Shown: piece after piece, positions 16,612-24,199 of the stretch
Numbering within the stretch: the first letter of the stretch is position 1
How the letters are laid out: the number at the start of each line of letters is the position of its first letter
NCBI RefSeq assembly: GCF_047030795.1
Contig: NZ_JBKYIC010000007.1
Origin: Frisingicoccus sp902471845
GTDB lineage: Bacteria; Bacillota; Clostridia; Lachnospirales; Lachnospiraceae
Reading direction: 5' to 3' (one strand)
Length of the DNA stretch: 64,000 nucleotides
Program-made: the position numbers and the translations under genes
The notes under the pieces: model-generated
Databases searched by the model: none
The model's input: the letters and a program-made list of their open reading frames with translations, nothing else
Told to the model about the DNA's origin: nothing

Positions 16612-18069
16612 ATGAAGAGAGAATTTATGACCGATATTAATAAAATTAAGTTCGAAGTATACCGGGAAGTGGCACGTATGGCCTTTGCTGGTAAACTGAA
16701 GGAATGTGCGGATGAAATCCCTTATAATATTATACCGGGGAATTTACCTCATTACCGTTGCTGTGTGTATAAAGAACGGGAAATTATCCGTCAGAGGGTG
16801 CGGTTGGCCGAAGGGCATACACCGCTGCCGGGCGGCAATATTAAAAATATTGTCCAGGTACTTCCGGCGGCCTGTGAGGGCTGTCCGATTAACCGATTCA
16901 GTGTAACGAATAACTGTCAGATGTGTATGGCAAAGAAATGTATGTCTGCCTGTAATTTTGGGGCAATCACATTCGAGAGCGGCCGTGCTCACATTGACCC
17001 AAAGAAATGTAAAGAATGCGGAAGATGTGTGGAAGCCTGCCCGTACAATGCCATTGCCGATTTGATGCGTCCGTGCAAGCGGGCCTGCCCGGTAGACGCC
17101 ATTTCCTATGATGAGGAAATGATTGTTCAGATTGATGATAAAAAATGTATCAGCTGCGGTCAGTGTATTGTGGGCTGTCCATTTGGCGCTATTTCGGACA
17201 GAACCTTTATGGTAGACGTTATCCGGCTGATGAATAACGGTGTGAAGGTATATGCCATGGTAGCTCCGGCAATCGAGGGTCAGTTCGGAGCCGACGTTTC
17301 CGTGGGAATGATTCGGGAAGCGGTGAAAGCACTGGGCTTTGCCGATATGTTTGAAGTATCCCTCGGAGCCGATTTTGTGTCCAAGAATGAAGCACTGGAG
17401 CTGGAAGAGAAGGTGAAAGCAGGAGAAAAGATGACGACTTCCTGCTGTCCGGCCTTTGTAAATATGATTAAGAAACATTTTCCGCAGGTTGCGGATAAGA
17501 TGTCGACAACCGTATCGCCGATGCAGGCCACAGCACGGCTCATTAAAGCGATGTATCCGGATGCTCTCTGCGTTTTTATCGGACCGTGTATTGCGAAAAA
17601 GAGCGAAGTCATCGATTCCATTACGATGGGCGGCGCAGATTACGCACTGACCTATGAAGAGTTATATGCCATGATGGAGGCGAAGGGCGTGGACCCGGCG
17701 GATTATACCGGAGAACTTCAGCAAGGAAGTAAATTTGGTAAAAATTATTCCGTATCCGGCGGTGTTACGGCGGCGGTGCTCCAGACCTATAAAGAAAGAA
17801 ATGAGGATGTGCCGGTGAAAGTCTGCAAAGCCAATGGTGCGCTGGAATGTAAAAAAGCGCTCATGCTGCTGAAAGTCGGCCGACTGCCGGAGGACTTCAT
17901 TGAAGGTATGGCCTGTGTCGGCGGCTGCGTCAGCGGTCCGGCGATGCTGAACAAAGAACGCACATTTATGAAGGATAGAAATGCACAGATTGCCCAGGCA
18001 GATGACCGTCAGATTATTGCCAATGTGGATACCTATGATGAATATCAGGTACACATGCATCGAAGATAA
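16612..18069 (+). CDS. [FeFe] hydrogenase, ferredoxin-rich monomeric type (probable group B)
   Basis: 485 residues with an N-terminal extension (1-90), several Fe-S cluster motifs (CEGCPINRF, CQMCMAKKCMSACNFGA, CKECGRCVEACPYNA, CKRACPVDA, CISCGQCIVGCPFGA), then the H-cluster domain: TTSCCPAF (C278, C279), IGPCIAKKSEV (C326), EGMACVGGCVSGP (C435, C439). Unlike the upstream sensor, the second cysteine of TSCC is kept, so proton transfer and catalysis look possible. The L2 motif PCIAKK and the overall layout fit group B hydrogenases, whose physiological role is uncertain. AGGAG precedes the ATG. The gene follows the phosphatase by 26 bases and ends the cluster. Confidence 0.9.
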   Translation: MKREFMTDINKIKFEVYREVARMAFAGKLKECADEIPYNIIPGNLPHYRCCVYKEREIIRQRVRLAEGHTPLPGGNIKNIVQVLPAACEGCPINRFSVTNNCQMCMAKKCMSACNFGAITFESGRAHIDPKKCKECGRCVEACPYNAIADLMRPCKRACPVDAISYDEEMIVQIDDKKCISCGQCIVGCPFGAISDRTFMVDVIRLMNNGVKVYAMVAPAIEGQFGADVSVGMIREAVKALGFADMFEVSLGADFVSKNEALELEEKVKAGEKMTTSCCPAFVNMIKKHFPQVADKMSTTVSPMQATARLIKAMYPDALCVFIGPCIAKKSEVIDSITMGGADYALTYEELYAMMEAKGVDPADYTGELQQGSKFGKNYSVSGGVTAAVLQTYKERNEDVPVKVCKANGALECKKALMLLKVGRLPEDFIEGMACVGGCVSGPAMLNKERTFMKDRNAQIAQADDRQIIANVDTYDEYQVHMHRR

Positions 18070-18074
18070 AGATT

Positions 18075-18143
18075 AACCTTATCGCGCGTAGCCTGACGGA
18101 GCGCGCCCGCCCGGAGGGCATGTATTGTGGGATGCCTGAAAAG
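18075..18143 (+). repeat. Dispersed GC-rich repeat, copy B
   Basis: Begins six bases after the hydrogenase stop: AACCTTATCGCGCGTAGC, then CTGACGGAGCGCGCCCGCCC, then GGAGGGCATGTATTGTGGGA. GCGCG (18084-18088) pairs with CGCGC (18102-18106), and GGCAT pairs with ATGCC further on. A normal terminator follows separately. Confidence 0.88.
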
Positions 18144-18159
18144 GCAAACTTTTTTACAT

Positions 18160-18198
18160 AAAAAAGACAGAAGGTTCTTGACCATTTCTGTCTTTTTT
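18160..18198 (+). terminator. Terminator of the hydrogenase cluster
   Basis: AAAAAAGACAGAA (18160-18172) pairs perfectly with TTCTGTCTTTTTT (18186-18198), ending in a run of six T. Confidence 0.93.
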
Positions 18199-18257
18199 GT
18201 TATTATAATAAAAGTAATAAGAATGATTATTAATATTAAAAAGGAAGGAGGACCGTC

Positions 18258-18689
18258 ATGGCTGTTCTTAAATATAGCAGACAGAGAGAGGCAATCAAAA
18301 CCTATCTTGAAGGGCGTATGGACCATCCTACGGCAGACATGGTATATACGGCCATCCGCGAAGTTTATCCGAATATTAGTCTGGGAACGGTATATAGAAA
18401 TTTAACCCTGCTTGCGCAGCAGGGAGAAATTTTAAAAATTTCATGTGGAGAGAGCAGTGATCGTTTTGATGCGAAAACGACGCCTCATTACCATTTTATA
18501 TGTGAAGAATGTGGTCAGGTTGAAGATTTGATGGATATCGACACGAATATGATTAATAAGCTGGCGGAGATGAATTTTGACGGCGAAATCCGGGGGCATC
18601 AGTTATATTTTTATGGAAGATGCAAAAAATGTAAACTTTATCACGCGGAGCCTGACGGAGCGCGCCCGCCCGAAGAGCATGCATTATGA
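18258..18689 (+). CDS. perR: Fur-family regulator, PerR-like
   Basis: 143-residue metal-dependent repressor. Winged helix with HPTADMVYTAIRE and LGTVYRNLTLL; regulatory metal ligands H23, D71, H77 and H79 plus an Asp (D93 or D95 in LMDIDTNM), where iron-sensing Fur has Glu, pointing to peroxide-sensing PerR. The structural zinc site is C82-x-x-C85 and C122-x-x-C125. The last 17 residues (127-143, LYHAEPDG...EEHAL) are encoded by copy C of the dispersed repeat, so the tail is not native to the family. AAGGAGG precedes the ATG. The downstream reverse rubrerythrin and the palindromes in its promoter fit PerR control. The symbol rests on motifs and context, not on alignment. Confidence 0.87.
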   Translation: MAVLKYSRQREAIKTYLEGRMDHPTADMVYTAIREVYPNISLGTVYRNLTLLAQQGEILKISCGESSDRFDAKTTPHYHFICEECGQVEDLMDIDTNMINKLAEMNFDGEIRGHQLYFYGRCKKCKLYHAEPDGARPPEEHAL

Positions 18690-18701
18690 GATGCCCGAAT
18701 G
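18634..18701 (+). repeat. Dispersed GC-rich repeat, copy C (overlaps end of perR)
   Basis: Reads AACTTTATCACGCGGAGC, then CTGACGGAGCGCGCCCGCCC, then GAAGAGCATGCATTATGAGA. The core is identical to copies B and D. It supplies the last 17 codons and the stop of the PerR-like gene. The second hairpin (GCAT/ATGC) surrounds the stop codon. Confidence 0.87.
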
Positions 18702-18730
18702 GGTAAAGAACAAAATTCTTAAAATAGCTA

Positions 18731-18781
18731 TTGACAAACAGTATAAAGTAGTATATGATAATGATATCAGTAATGATTACT
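18731..18781 (+). promoter_or_regulatory. Promoter and probable PerR operator of reverse rubrerythrin
   Basis: TTGACA (18731-18736), 17-base spacer, TATGAT (18754-18759). Two palindromes overlap the -10 and start: TGATA-ATGA-TATCA (18756-18769) and AGTAAT-G-ATTACT (18769-18781). The second has the AT-rich, odd-centred form of Per boxes (consensus TTATAATNATTATAA) but is a partial match only. Confidence 0.7.
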
Positions 18782-18820
18782 AATTTTAAACAATAAAATT
18801 ATTTATAAGGAGAGATTAAC

Positions 18821-19363
18821 ATGAAAAAATTTGTATGTACAGTATGTGGTTATGTTTATGAAGGCGAAGCTGCTCCGGAAGTCTGTCCAGTATGTAAAGC
18901 ACCAGCAAGCAAGTTCCAGGAACAGGCTGGCGAAATGTCTTGGGCTGCTGAACACGTTGTAGGTGTTGCTCAGGGTTCCCCAGAAGATATCATGGCTGAC
19001 TTAAGAGCTAACTTTGAAGGTGAATGTACAGAAGTTGGTATGTACCTTGCTATGGCTCGTGTAGCTCACAGAGAAGGATATCCTGAAATCGGTCTTTACT
19101 GGGAAAAAGCTGCTTATGAAGAAGCAGAACATGCTGCAAAATTCGCTGAATTATTAGGTGAAGTTGTAACAGACAGCACAAAGAAAAACCTTGAAATGAG
19201 AGTAGAAGCTGAAAACGGCGCTACAGCAGGTAAATTTGACCTTGCAAAACGTGCTAAAGCTCTGAACCTTGACGCTATTCATGATACAGTTCATGAAATG
19301 GCTCGTGACGAGGCTCGTCATGGTAAAGCATTCAAAGGCTTATTAGAAAGATACTTTGGCTAA
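18821..19363 (+). CDS. Reverse rubrerythrin (rubredoxin domain first)
   Basis: 180-residue peroxide/oxygen-reducing protein. The N-terminal rubredoxin (CTVCGYVYEG ... CPVCKAP, residues 6-30) precedes a four-helix ferritin-like diiron domain (about 45-178) with ligands in FEGECTEVGMY, EEAEHAAKF and ARDEARHG. This order defines the reverse rubrerythrins of clostridia, which take electrons from NADH:rubredoxin reductase. Codon choice is biased towards GCT/GAA-type codons compared with neighbours, as expected of a very highly expressed gene. It has its own strong promoter with operator-like palindromes and a strong terminator. Confidence 0.95.
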   Translation: MKKFVCTVCGYVYEGEAAPEVCPVCKAPASKFQEQAGEMSWAAEHVVGVAQGSPEDIMADLRANFEGECTEVGMYLAMARVAHREGYPEIGLYWEKAAYEEAEHAAKFAELLGEVVTDSTKKNLEMRVEAENGATAGKFDLAKRAKALNLDAIHDTVHEMARDEARHGKAFKGLLERYFG

Positions 19364-19394
19364 AATAATAAATAAAAAGTAATTAAGATTAATG

Positions 19395-19432
19395 GGATTG
19401 GCTGCCTTATAAGAGGCGGCCAATCCTTTTTT
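19395..19432 (+). terminator. Terminator after reverse rubrerythrin
   Basis: GGATTGGCTGCCT (19395-19407) pairs with AGGCGGCCAATCC (19414-19426) with one G-U pair, followed by six T. Confidence 0.93.
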
Positions 19433-19546
19433 AATTATTAAAAAAATATAAATTCTGAAACAAATCCATGAGAATCTGATATAATCTGATATTATTTACA
19501 TACAGATAGTCCAATAGCATTTGACATCAAAAGGAGAGAAGAATAC

Positions 19547-22500
19547 ATGCTTCAAATTCAGCATATTTGCAAAAAATACATCACCGGGAATCTGGTTCAG
19601 AACGCATTGGACGATGTCAGTCTGAACCTCAGGGACAATGAATTCGTTGCAATTCTTGGGCCAAGTGGTTCCGGTAAAACAACGCTTCTTAATATTATCG
19701 GCGGTCTGGACCGTTATGACAGTGGAGATTTAATCATTAACAGTATTTCCACAAAAAAATATAAAGACCGGGATTGGGATTCTTACCGCAACCACACGAT
19801 TGGGTTTGTGTTTCAGAGCTATAACCTGATTCCCCACCAGACACTTTTATCCAATGTAGAACTGGCATTGACCATTTCCGGTATTGGGAAAGCGGAACGG
19901 CGGCAGCGGGCCAGAGAAGCTCTGGAAAAAGTTGGATTGGGCGACCAGGTAGATAAACGTCCGAATCAGCTTTCCGGCGGGCAGATGCAGCGTGTAGCCA
20001 TTGCGCGTGCCCTGGTCAATAATCCGGATATTTTGTTGGCGGACGAACCGACCGGAGCACTGGACAGCGATACCAGTATTCAGGTGATGGATTTGCTGAA
20101 AGAAGTTGCCAAAGACCGTCTGGTTGTTATGGTTACACATAACCCGGAACTGGCCGAGCAGTACGCGACTCGTATTGTCAGGCTCCGTGACGGAAAAATT
20201 CGTTCCGATTCGGACCCGTTTATCGTTGAGACAGATGCACTTGACGTGCCTCAGCACAAGAATATGGGGAAATCCTCCATGTCTTATCTGACGGCACTTG
20301 CTTTGAGCTTTAATAATCTGCGGACGAAAAAGGCGCGGACACTTCTGACAGCTTTTGCCGGTTCCATCGGCATTATCGGAATTGCATTGATTTTGTCCCT
20401 TTCCACCGGCGTCAATGACTATATTAAATCCATAGAAGAAGAAACTCTCTCTGAATATCCGCTGCAGATTTCAAATACCGGTTTTGATTTCAGTTCTTTG
20501 ATGATATCGAATATGGGGACATCCGGAGATAAGGAAAAAACTTCGGCGGAAAATGAAGTCAATGTTATTCAGATGGTTACAAATATGTTTTCCACGATGG
20601 ACACCAACGACTTGAAGTCTTTGAAAAAATATCTTGAAAGTGGAGAAAGCGGAATTGAGGCTTATACGAATTCCATAGAATACAGTTACAATGTGGCGCC
20701 GCAGATATACCGACAGGATGGAGATAACGTTCATAAGGTAAATCCTGACAGTTCTTTTGACTCTCTGGGCATCGGTTCTTCTGCCAGTTCCAGCAGTTTG
20801 ATGTCCTCCATGATGAGTACGGACGTTTTCTATGAGTTGCCGACAAATCCGGCACTTTATGAAAGTCAATACGATGTGAAAGCGGGACGCTGGCCGGAAA
20901 GTTATAATGAATGTGTGGTTGTTCTGAGTTCTTCAGGCAGTATCAGCGATTTTCTTCTGTATACACTGGGACTGAGGGATTCCATGGAACTTGACGATAT
21001 GATTCAGCAGTTTATGAACGGTGAAGATGTGGAAGTTCCTCAAAATATCGGTACCTACACTTATGATGATATTATGAATGTTTCTTTTAAACTGGTAAAC
21101 AGCTCCGATTATTACGAATATGAGGCCCGGTATAATGTTTGGAAAGATAAAACGGACAATAAGGAATATATGAAAAATCTGGTCAAAAAGGGTGAAGACA
21201 TAAAAATCGTGGGTATTGTTCAGCCTTCAGAAACGGCCAATGGTCTGCTTTTAAGTACCGGGATTTATTATCCGGAATCTTTGACCACCCATGTAATCGG
21301 GGAAGCAAAAAAAAGTAAGATTGTTCAGGAGCAGCTTGCAAAACGGGATACTAATGTATTTACGAATGAAGCTTTCGGAGAAGAAAGCAGCGGCGATTTT
21401 GATTCGGATTCCCTGTTTACCGTGGATACCTCCGCCCTGGAAAATGCCTTTGGATTCGATACAACCGCGTTAAGCAGTTTGTCCGGCTCAATGGATTTAT
21501 CCAACGCATTTAATATGGACAGCAGTACCTTTGATATGTCCGGTATGGTGGATTTGGGGGCGATTAACCTGACCCTTCCGGATATGCCGGCTATCAGTAT
21601 GAGCAATCTTATGGAAAGCGTTAAGATTACTGCTTCGGCCGATGATGTTAATCAACTGGCGTCAGATTTGCTCTCAGGATATCAGGCTTATACAAAAGAA
21701 CATCCGGAGGCTGATTATTCCCATCTGACCGAAGATTTTCTGGGTTATCTGAATACTTCAGAAGCGCAGCAGATTCTTTCGGAAAATATGAAGGCAATTT
21801 TGGAATCCGGCGGCAACATAACGGTTTCCAAAGAGCAGCTCCAGCAGCTTGTGACGGAAGTCATGGCAGGCTACCAGAGTTATGCGGCCGCCAATGGTTA
21901 TACGGACCCGGATAAATTCGATGAATATCTCCTGGAATATCTGACGACCGGCGATGCCCAGTCTGTTTTAACAAGTTGGGCGGAAAGAAATTTCCAGATT
22001 AGCGGAAATGTCACGATTACTCAGGAGCATTTGGAACGGCTGACGGCTGAACTGACAGCTGGATATCAGGCCTATGCCGCCGCAAACGGCCTGGCGGACC
22101 CTTCCAGGATGTGCGAACATTTCCTGGCCTATCTGGGAACGGATACGGCCAAGCAGATTCTCTCATCCGGTATTACCAATATGGTGGATACCACAGGATT
22201 GGAGCAGCAGATTACCAGTGCCATTGAAAGCTATATGCAGGGCGCCTTTACCTCCTATGGAAATGCCATATCTTCGGCACTCGAGAGTCAGATTACATCC
22301 GCCATGGAACAGATGATGAATCAGATTGCGGGAGGTATGGAAACGGTCATGGCACAGGCGATGAGTCAGATTGGTACCAGCCTGCAGGATGCGATGAGCA
22401 TTGATGCGGATGCCTTTGCCAGCGCTTTCAGTATGAACATGGACGGAGAAGATTTGAAAGAACTTATGATGTCCATGAGCAGCGCTTCTGGTGTCTCCTA

Positions 22501-23119
22501 CGAAAATAATCTGCAGACACTGGGGTTTGCTGACCTTGAGGAACCGAGTGAAATCGATATTTATCCGATTGACTTTGAAAGCAAAGGAAAGGTTGTTGAA
22601 ATTCTGGATAGTTACAATGACCGGATGACGGCCGAAGGAAAGGAGGAGCAGGTCATTACCTATACCGACATGGTAGGAACGCTCATGTCCTCTGTCACCG
22701 ATATCATAGATATTATCAGTTATGTGTTGATTGCATTTATAGCTATTTCTCTGGTGGTTTCTTCAATTATGATTGGGGTTATCACTTATATCAGCGTATT
22801 GGAGCGCAAAAAAGAGATTGGCATTCTGCGTGCGATTGGCGCATCGAAGAGAAACATTTCTCAGGTATTTAATGCGGAGACCGGCATCATCGGGTTATGC
22901 GCGGGGCTGATTGGAATCGGGCTTTCTCTTTTGCTCCTGATTCCGGGCAATGCCCTGATTCATCATTTTGCGGGAACCAATGATGTCAGTGCCGTACTTC
23001 CGGTACTTCCGGCCATCGTGCTGATTGTATTGAGCGTGGTACTTACATTAATCGGCGGACTGATTCCGTCTAAGAAAGCAGCCAAGAGCGACCCGGTAAC
23101 GGCACTCAGAACCGATTAA
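19547..23119 (+). CDS. Fused ABC transporter ATPase-permease, MacB/FtsX type, with giant extracellular domain
   Basis: 1190 residues. The ATPase (1-235) has Walker A GPSGSGKT at 38-45, LSGGQMQRVAIARA and Walker B ILLADEPTGALD, the LolD/MacB subgroup. Transmembrane segment 1 is near 265-287 (FAGSIGIIGIALIL), and the three remaining are near 1056-1085, 1110-1135 and 1150-1175 in an FtsX domain (ERKKEIGILRAIGASKRNI). The ~770 residues between TM1 and TM2 are predicted extracellular and contain three exact-period 64-residue repeats (from 699) and a Ser/Met/Gln-rich coiled-coil-like part (about 885-1010). MacB-like mechanotransmission, perhaps peptide or lipid export or envelope signalling, is inferred; the cargo is unknown. 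No periplasmic partner or kinase lies next to it. GGAGAGAAG precedes the ATG. Confidence 0.9.
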   Translation: MLQIQHICKKYITGNLVQNALDDVSLNLRDNEFVAILGPSGSGKTTLLNIIGGLDRYDSGDLIINSISTKKYKDRDWDSYRNHTIGFVFQSYNLIPHQTLLSNVELALTISGIGKAERRQRAREALEKVGLGDQVDKRPNQLSGGQMQRVAIARALVNNPDILLADEPTGALDSDTSIQVMDLLKEVAKDRLVVMVTHNPELAEQYATRIVRLRDGKIRSDSDPFIVETDALDVPQHKNMGKSSMSYLTALALSFNNLRTKKARTLLTAFAGSIGIIGIALILSLSTGVNDYIKSIEEETLSEYPLQISNTGFDFSSLMISNMGTSGDKEKTSAENEVNVIQMVTNMFSTMDTNDLKSLKKYLESGESGIEAYTNSIEYSYNVAPQIYRQDGDNVHKVNPDSSFDSLGIGSSASSSSLMSSMMSTDVFYELPTNPALYESQYDVKAGRWPESYNECVVVLSSSGSISDFLLYTLGLRDSMELDDMIQQFMNGEDVEVPQNIGTYTYDDIMNVSFKLVNSSDYYEYEARYNVWKDKTDNKEYMKNLVKKGEDIKIVGIVQPSETANGLLLSTGIYYPESLTTHVIGEAKKSKIVQEQLAKRDTNVFTNEAFGEESSGDFDSDSLFTVDTSALENAFGFDTTALSSLSGSMDLSNAFNMDSSTFDMSGMVDLGAINLTLPDMPAISMSNLMESVKITASADDVNQLASDLLSGYQAYTKEHPEADYSHLTEDFLGYLNTSEAQQILSENMKAILESGGNITVSKEQLQQLVTEVMAGYQSYAAANGYTDPDKFDEYLLEYLTTGDAQSVLTSWAERNFQISGNVTITQEHLERLTAELTAGYQAYAAANGLADPSRMCEHFLAYLGTDTAKQILSSGITNMVDTTGLEQQITSAIESYMQGAFTSYGNAISSALESQITSAMEQMMNQIAGGMETVMAQAMSQIGTSLQDAMSIDADAFASAFSMNMDGEDLKELMMSMSSASGVSYENNLQTLGFADLEEPSEIDIYPIDFESKGKVVEILDSYNDRMTAEGKEEQVITYTDMVGTLMSSVTDIIDIISYVLIAFIAISLVVSSIMIGVITYISVLERKKEIGILRAIGASKRNISQVFNAETGIIGLCAGLIGIGLSLLLLIPGNALIHHFAGTNDVSAVLPVLPAIVLIVLSVVLTLIGGLIPSKKAAKSDPVTALRTD
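21641..22213 (+). repeat. Three 64-codon (192-bp) tandem repeats in the ABC transporter
   Basis: Periods start near 21641, 21830 and 22022. Aligned leucines are L704, L768 and L832, exactly 64 apart, each followed by GYQAY/GYQSY, then a YL pair and a QIL/SVL segment. Protein similarity is stronger than DNA identity, so the duplication is old. Confidence 0.85.
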
Positions 23120-23120
23120 A

Positions 23121-23166
23121 TAACCTTATCGCGCGTAGCCTGACGGAGCGCGCCCGCCCGGAGGGG
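23121..23166 (+). repeat. Dispersed GC-rich repeat, copy D (shortened)
   Basis: Starts two bases after the ABC transporter stop: AACCTTATCGCGCGTAGC followed by CTGACGGAGCGCGCCCGCCC and GGAGGGG. It keeps the GCGCG/CGCGC hairpin but lacks the distal GCATG...ATGCC half. Confidence 0.87.
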
Positions 23167-23191
23167 TAAGAAATTCGTAAGAGAACCTTCC

Positions 23192-23220
23192 TTGACGTAT
23201 CTATGAAAATGACTTAGAAT
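23192..23220 (+). promoter_or_regulatory. Promoter of metA
   Basis: TTGACG (23192-23197), 17-base spacer, TAGAAT (23215-23220). The leader to the start codon is only about 30 bases, too short for an S-box or other methionine riboswitch. Confidence 0.7.
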
Positions 23221-23257
23221 AAAAGGTAATTTCAATGAGAGAACAGGAGACTTATAT

Positions 23258-24196
23258 ATGCCGATTAAGATACAAAATGACTTGCCGGCCAGAAAGGTTC
23301 TGGAAGACGAACATATCTTCGTGATGACGGAGCGAAGAGCCCTGACCCAGAATATCCGTCCGCTTCAGATTTTGATTCTCAATCTGATGCCGACAAAGAT
23401 TGAGACAGAGACGCAGATTCTTCGGTGTCTGTCAAATACACCGCTTCAGATTGAGATTGAGTTGCTCCAGATGGAATCCCATACGGCAAAAAATATTTCT
23501 GAGGAGCACATGATTACTTTCTATCAGACATTTTCTCAGGTAAAGCATAAATGGTACGATGGCCTGATTATTACAGGGGCGCCGGTGGAGCTGATGGATT
23601 TTGAAGAGGTGGAATACTGGGATGAGCTGTGTGAAGTGATGGAATGGTCAAAGACCCATGTTCACTCCACATTTCATATCTGTTGGGGAGCCCAGGCAGG
23701 ACTTTATTATCATTACGGTATACAAAAATATATTCTGGATAAGAAGTTATCCGGCGTTTACAAACACTATTTGATTAATGAAAAATCCCGATTGTTCCGG
23801 GGCTTCGATTCGGAGTTTTATGCACCTCATTCCAGAAATACTACAGTTCGTGCAGAGGATATTGAGAAGATTCCGGATTTGAAGATTATGGCGGCTTCCG
23901 ACGAGGCCGGCGTTTATGTGGTGGGCAACCAGAGTGGTTCCCAGTTTTTTGTCATGGGTCATTCGGAATACGATATCGATACTCTGGCAAAGGAGTATTT
24001 CAGAGATGTGGACAAGGGGCTGAATCCGGAAGTCCCGGTAAATTATTTTGAAGATGACGACCCGAAAAAACAGCCAACGATGCGATGGCGTGCCCATGGT
24101 ACCTGGATTTATTCAAATTGGCTGAATTACTTTGTATATCAGACTACACCGTATGTTTTAAATGAAGATGTTGTTACTTTTACAGATGAGGATTAA
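23258..24196 (+). CDS. metA: Homoserine O-acyltransferase, MetA family, acetyl-CoA type
   Basis: Activates homoserine for methionine synthesis. 312 residues in the glutamine-amidotransferase-like MetA fold. The nucleophile is C142 (FHICWGAQ), with the family blocks NIRPLQILILNLMPTK and LIITGAPVE. Residue 111 is Glu (APVEL); published work on MetA (E. coli Gly111 against B. cereus Glu111) shows Glu selects acetyl-CoA, so homoserine O-acetyltransferase is more likely than the succinyl enzyme usually annotated. An AGGAG ribosome site and its own promoter are upstream; the P-type ATPase follows after only three bases and may be co-transcribed. Confidence 0.93.
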   Translation: MPIKIQNDLPARKVLEDEHIFVMTERRALTQNIRPLQILILNLMPTKIETETQILRCLSNTPLQIEIELLQMESHTAKNISEEHMITFYQTFSQVKHKWYDGLIITGAPVELMDFEEVEYWDELCEVMEWSKTHVHSTFHICWGAQAGLYYHYGIQKYILDKKLSGVYKHYLINEKSRLFRGFDSEFYAPHSRNTTVRAEDIEKIPDLKIMAASDEAGVYVVGNQSGSQFFVMGHSEYDIDTLAKEYFRDVDKGLNPEVPVNYFEDDDPKKQPTMRWRAHGTWIYSNWLNYFVYQTTPYVLNEDVVTFTDED

Positions 24197-24199
24197 ACT

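Noticed and set aside
16744..17478. 244-residue open frame on the minus strand
   Set aside because: A shadow of the hydrogenase gene on the + strand, with no ribosome site and a cysteine/histidine-rich composition mirroring the real frame; the same applies to minus-strand frames at 39521-40240 and 41925-42659 under carAB.
18075..18143. Reading the dispersed repeat as the transcription terminator of the hydrogenase cluster
   Set aside because: It has no U tract, and a separate strong terminator follows at 18160-18198; copy A is not behind any gene.
23120..23257. Possible S-box or other methionine riboswitch before metA
   Set aside because: The promoter is at 23192-23220, so the leader is only about 30 bases, too short for a SAM riboswitch; the GC-rich hairpin there is repeat copy D.
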